The notes below the pieces were generated by a model. The model did no database searches. It worked only from the letters and a program-made list of their open reading frames with translations, and had not been told where the DNA came from. DNA of 5,227 nucleotides from CAZLQR01 sp964404095 (GTDB taxonomy: Bacteria > Patescibacteriota > Microgenomatia > UBA1406 > GWC2-37-13): contig CAYOIN010000027.1 of NCBI GenBank assembly GCA_964404095.1, positions 1 through 5,227 of the forward strand, in the 5' to 3' direction. A program made the position numbers and the translations under genes. This document shows, piece after piece, positions 5,167 to 5,227 of the stretch. Position 1 is the first letter of the stretch. Each line of letters begins with the position of its first letter.

Positions 5167-5227
5167 TTATGTTGCTCGTTTCCGCTTAAGCTTCAGGAGT
5201 TTGGAGTCTACAACTGCTCTTCTGAGA
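5167..5227 (-). CDS. Possible C-terminus of a minus-strand gene entering from the right edge
   Basis: One minus-strand frame is open from the edge to TAA at 5169-5167 and encodes LRRAVVDSKLLKLKRKRAT. The basic tail, lacking low-complexity oddities, looks like a protein C-terminus. The stop lies 9 bases beyond the plus-strand gene's stop, a tidy convergent arrangement. Nineteen codons are too few to name a family, and an open frame this short can arise by chance. Confidence 0.4.
   Translation of the reverse strand, partial: LRRAVVDSKLLKLKRKRAT

Noticed and set aside
1..5227. CRISPR arrays, transposons, tRNA genes, riboswitches, integrase or toxin-antitoxin genes
   Set aside because: I saw no repeat-spacer pattern, no terminal inverted repeats with a transposase, no tRNA-like cloverleaf, and no gap large enough for a riboswitch upstream of any gene.

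Overview
The window looks like ordinary chromosome from a small-genome bacterium using the standard code (UGA ends topA). The nearest impression is Candidatus Patescibacteria (CPR, Parcubacteria-like). This rests on the variant CTP synthase (GGTAGEYQN, LGLCYGMQ), the compact topoisomerase I with two zinc ribbons, the divergent L19 tail and promoters placed directly against start codons. It is an inference from remembered families, not a search result.

Almost everything reads on the minus strand, in the order topA (2722-4770), pyrG (1097-2725), rplS (731-1063), yraN (339-698), then a two-helix membrane protein resembling the N-terminal part of mechanosensitive channels (321 down to the left edge, incomplete). 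topA and pyrG overlap by 4 bases (ATGA). On the right, a divergent plus-strand ORF (4846-5157) encodes a small, very arginine-rich protein of unknown function. Beyond it, a minus-strand reading frame enters from the right edge and stops at 5167; it may be the tail of another gene.

The most notable pattern is how translation starts. topA, rplS, yraN and the divergent ORF each have a -10-like hexamer ending only 5 or 6 bases before ATG and no Shine-Dalgarno sequence. In each case transcription would begin at or next to the A of ATG, predicting leaderless mRNAs. The two genes without such a promoter, pyrG and the membrane-protein gene, look operon-internal. pyrG overlaps the topA stop. The membrane-protein gene has an 11-base perfect match to the consensus 16S rRNA tail, and part of this match is folded into a 10-bp stem with the last codons of yraN, as expected for translational coupling.

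The genes cover DNA supercoiling (topA), UTP-to-CTP conversion (pyrG), the ribosome (rplS), a nuclease-fold protein of unclear role (yraN) and a membrane protein. There is no CRISPR array, transposon, tRNA or rRNA. No stretch over 300 bases lacks a gene. I see no large undescribed system; the novelty lies in the initiation architecture, the coupling hairpin and the orphan arginine-rich gene.
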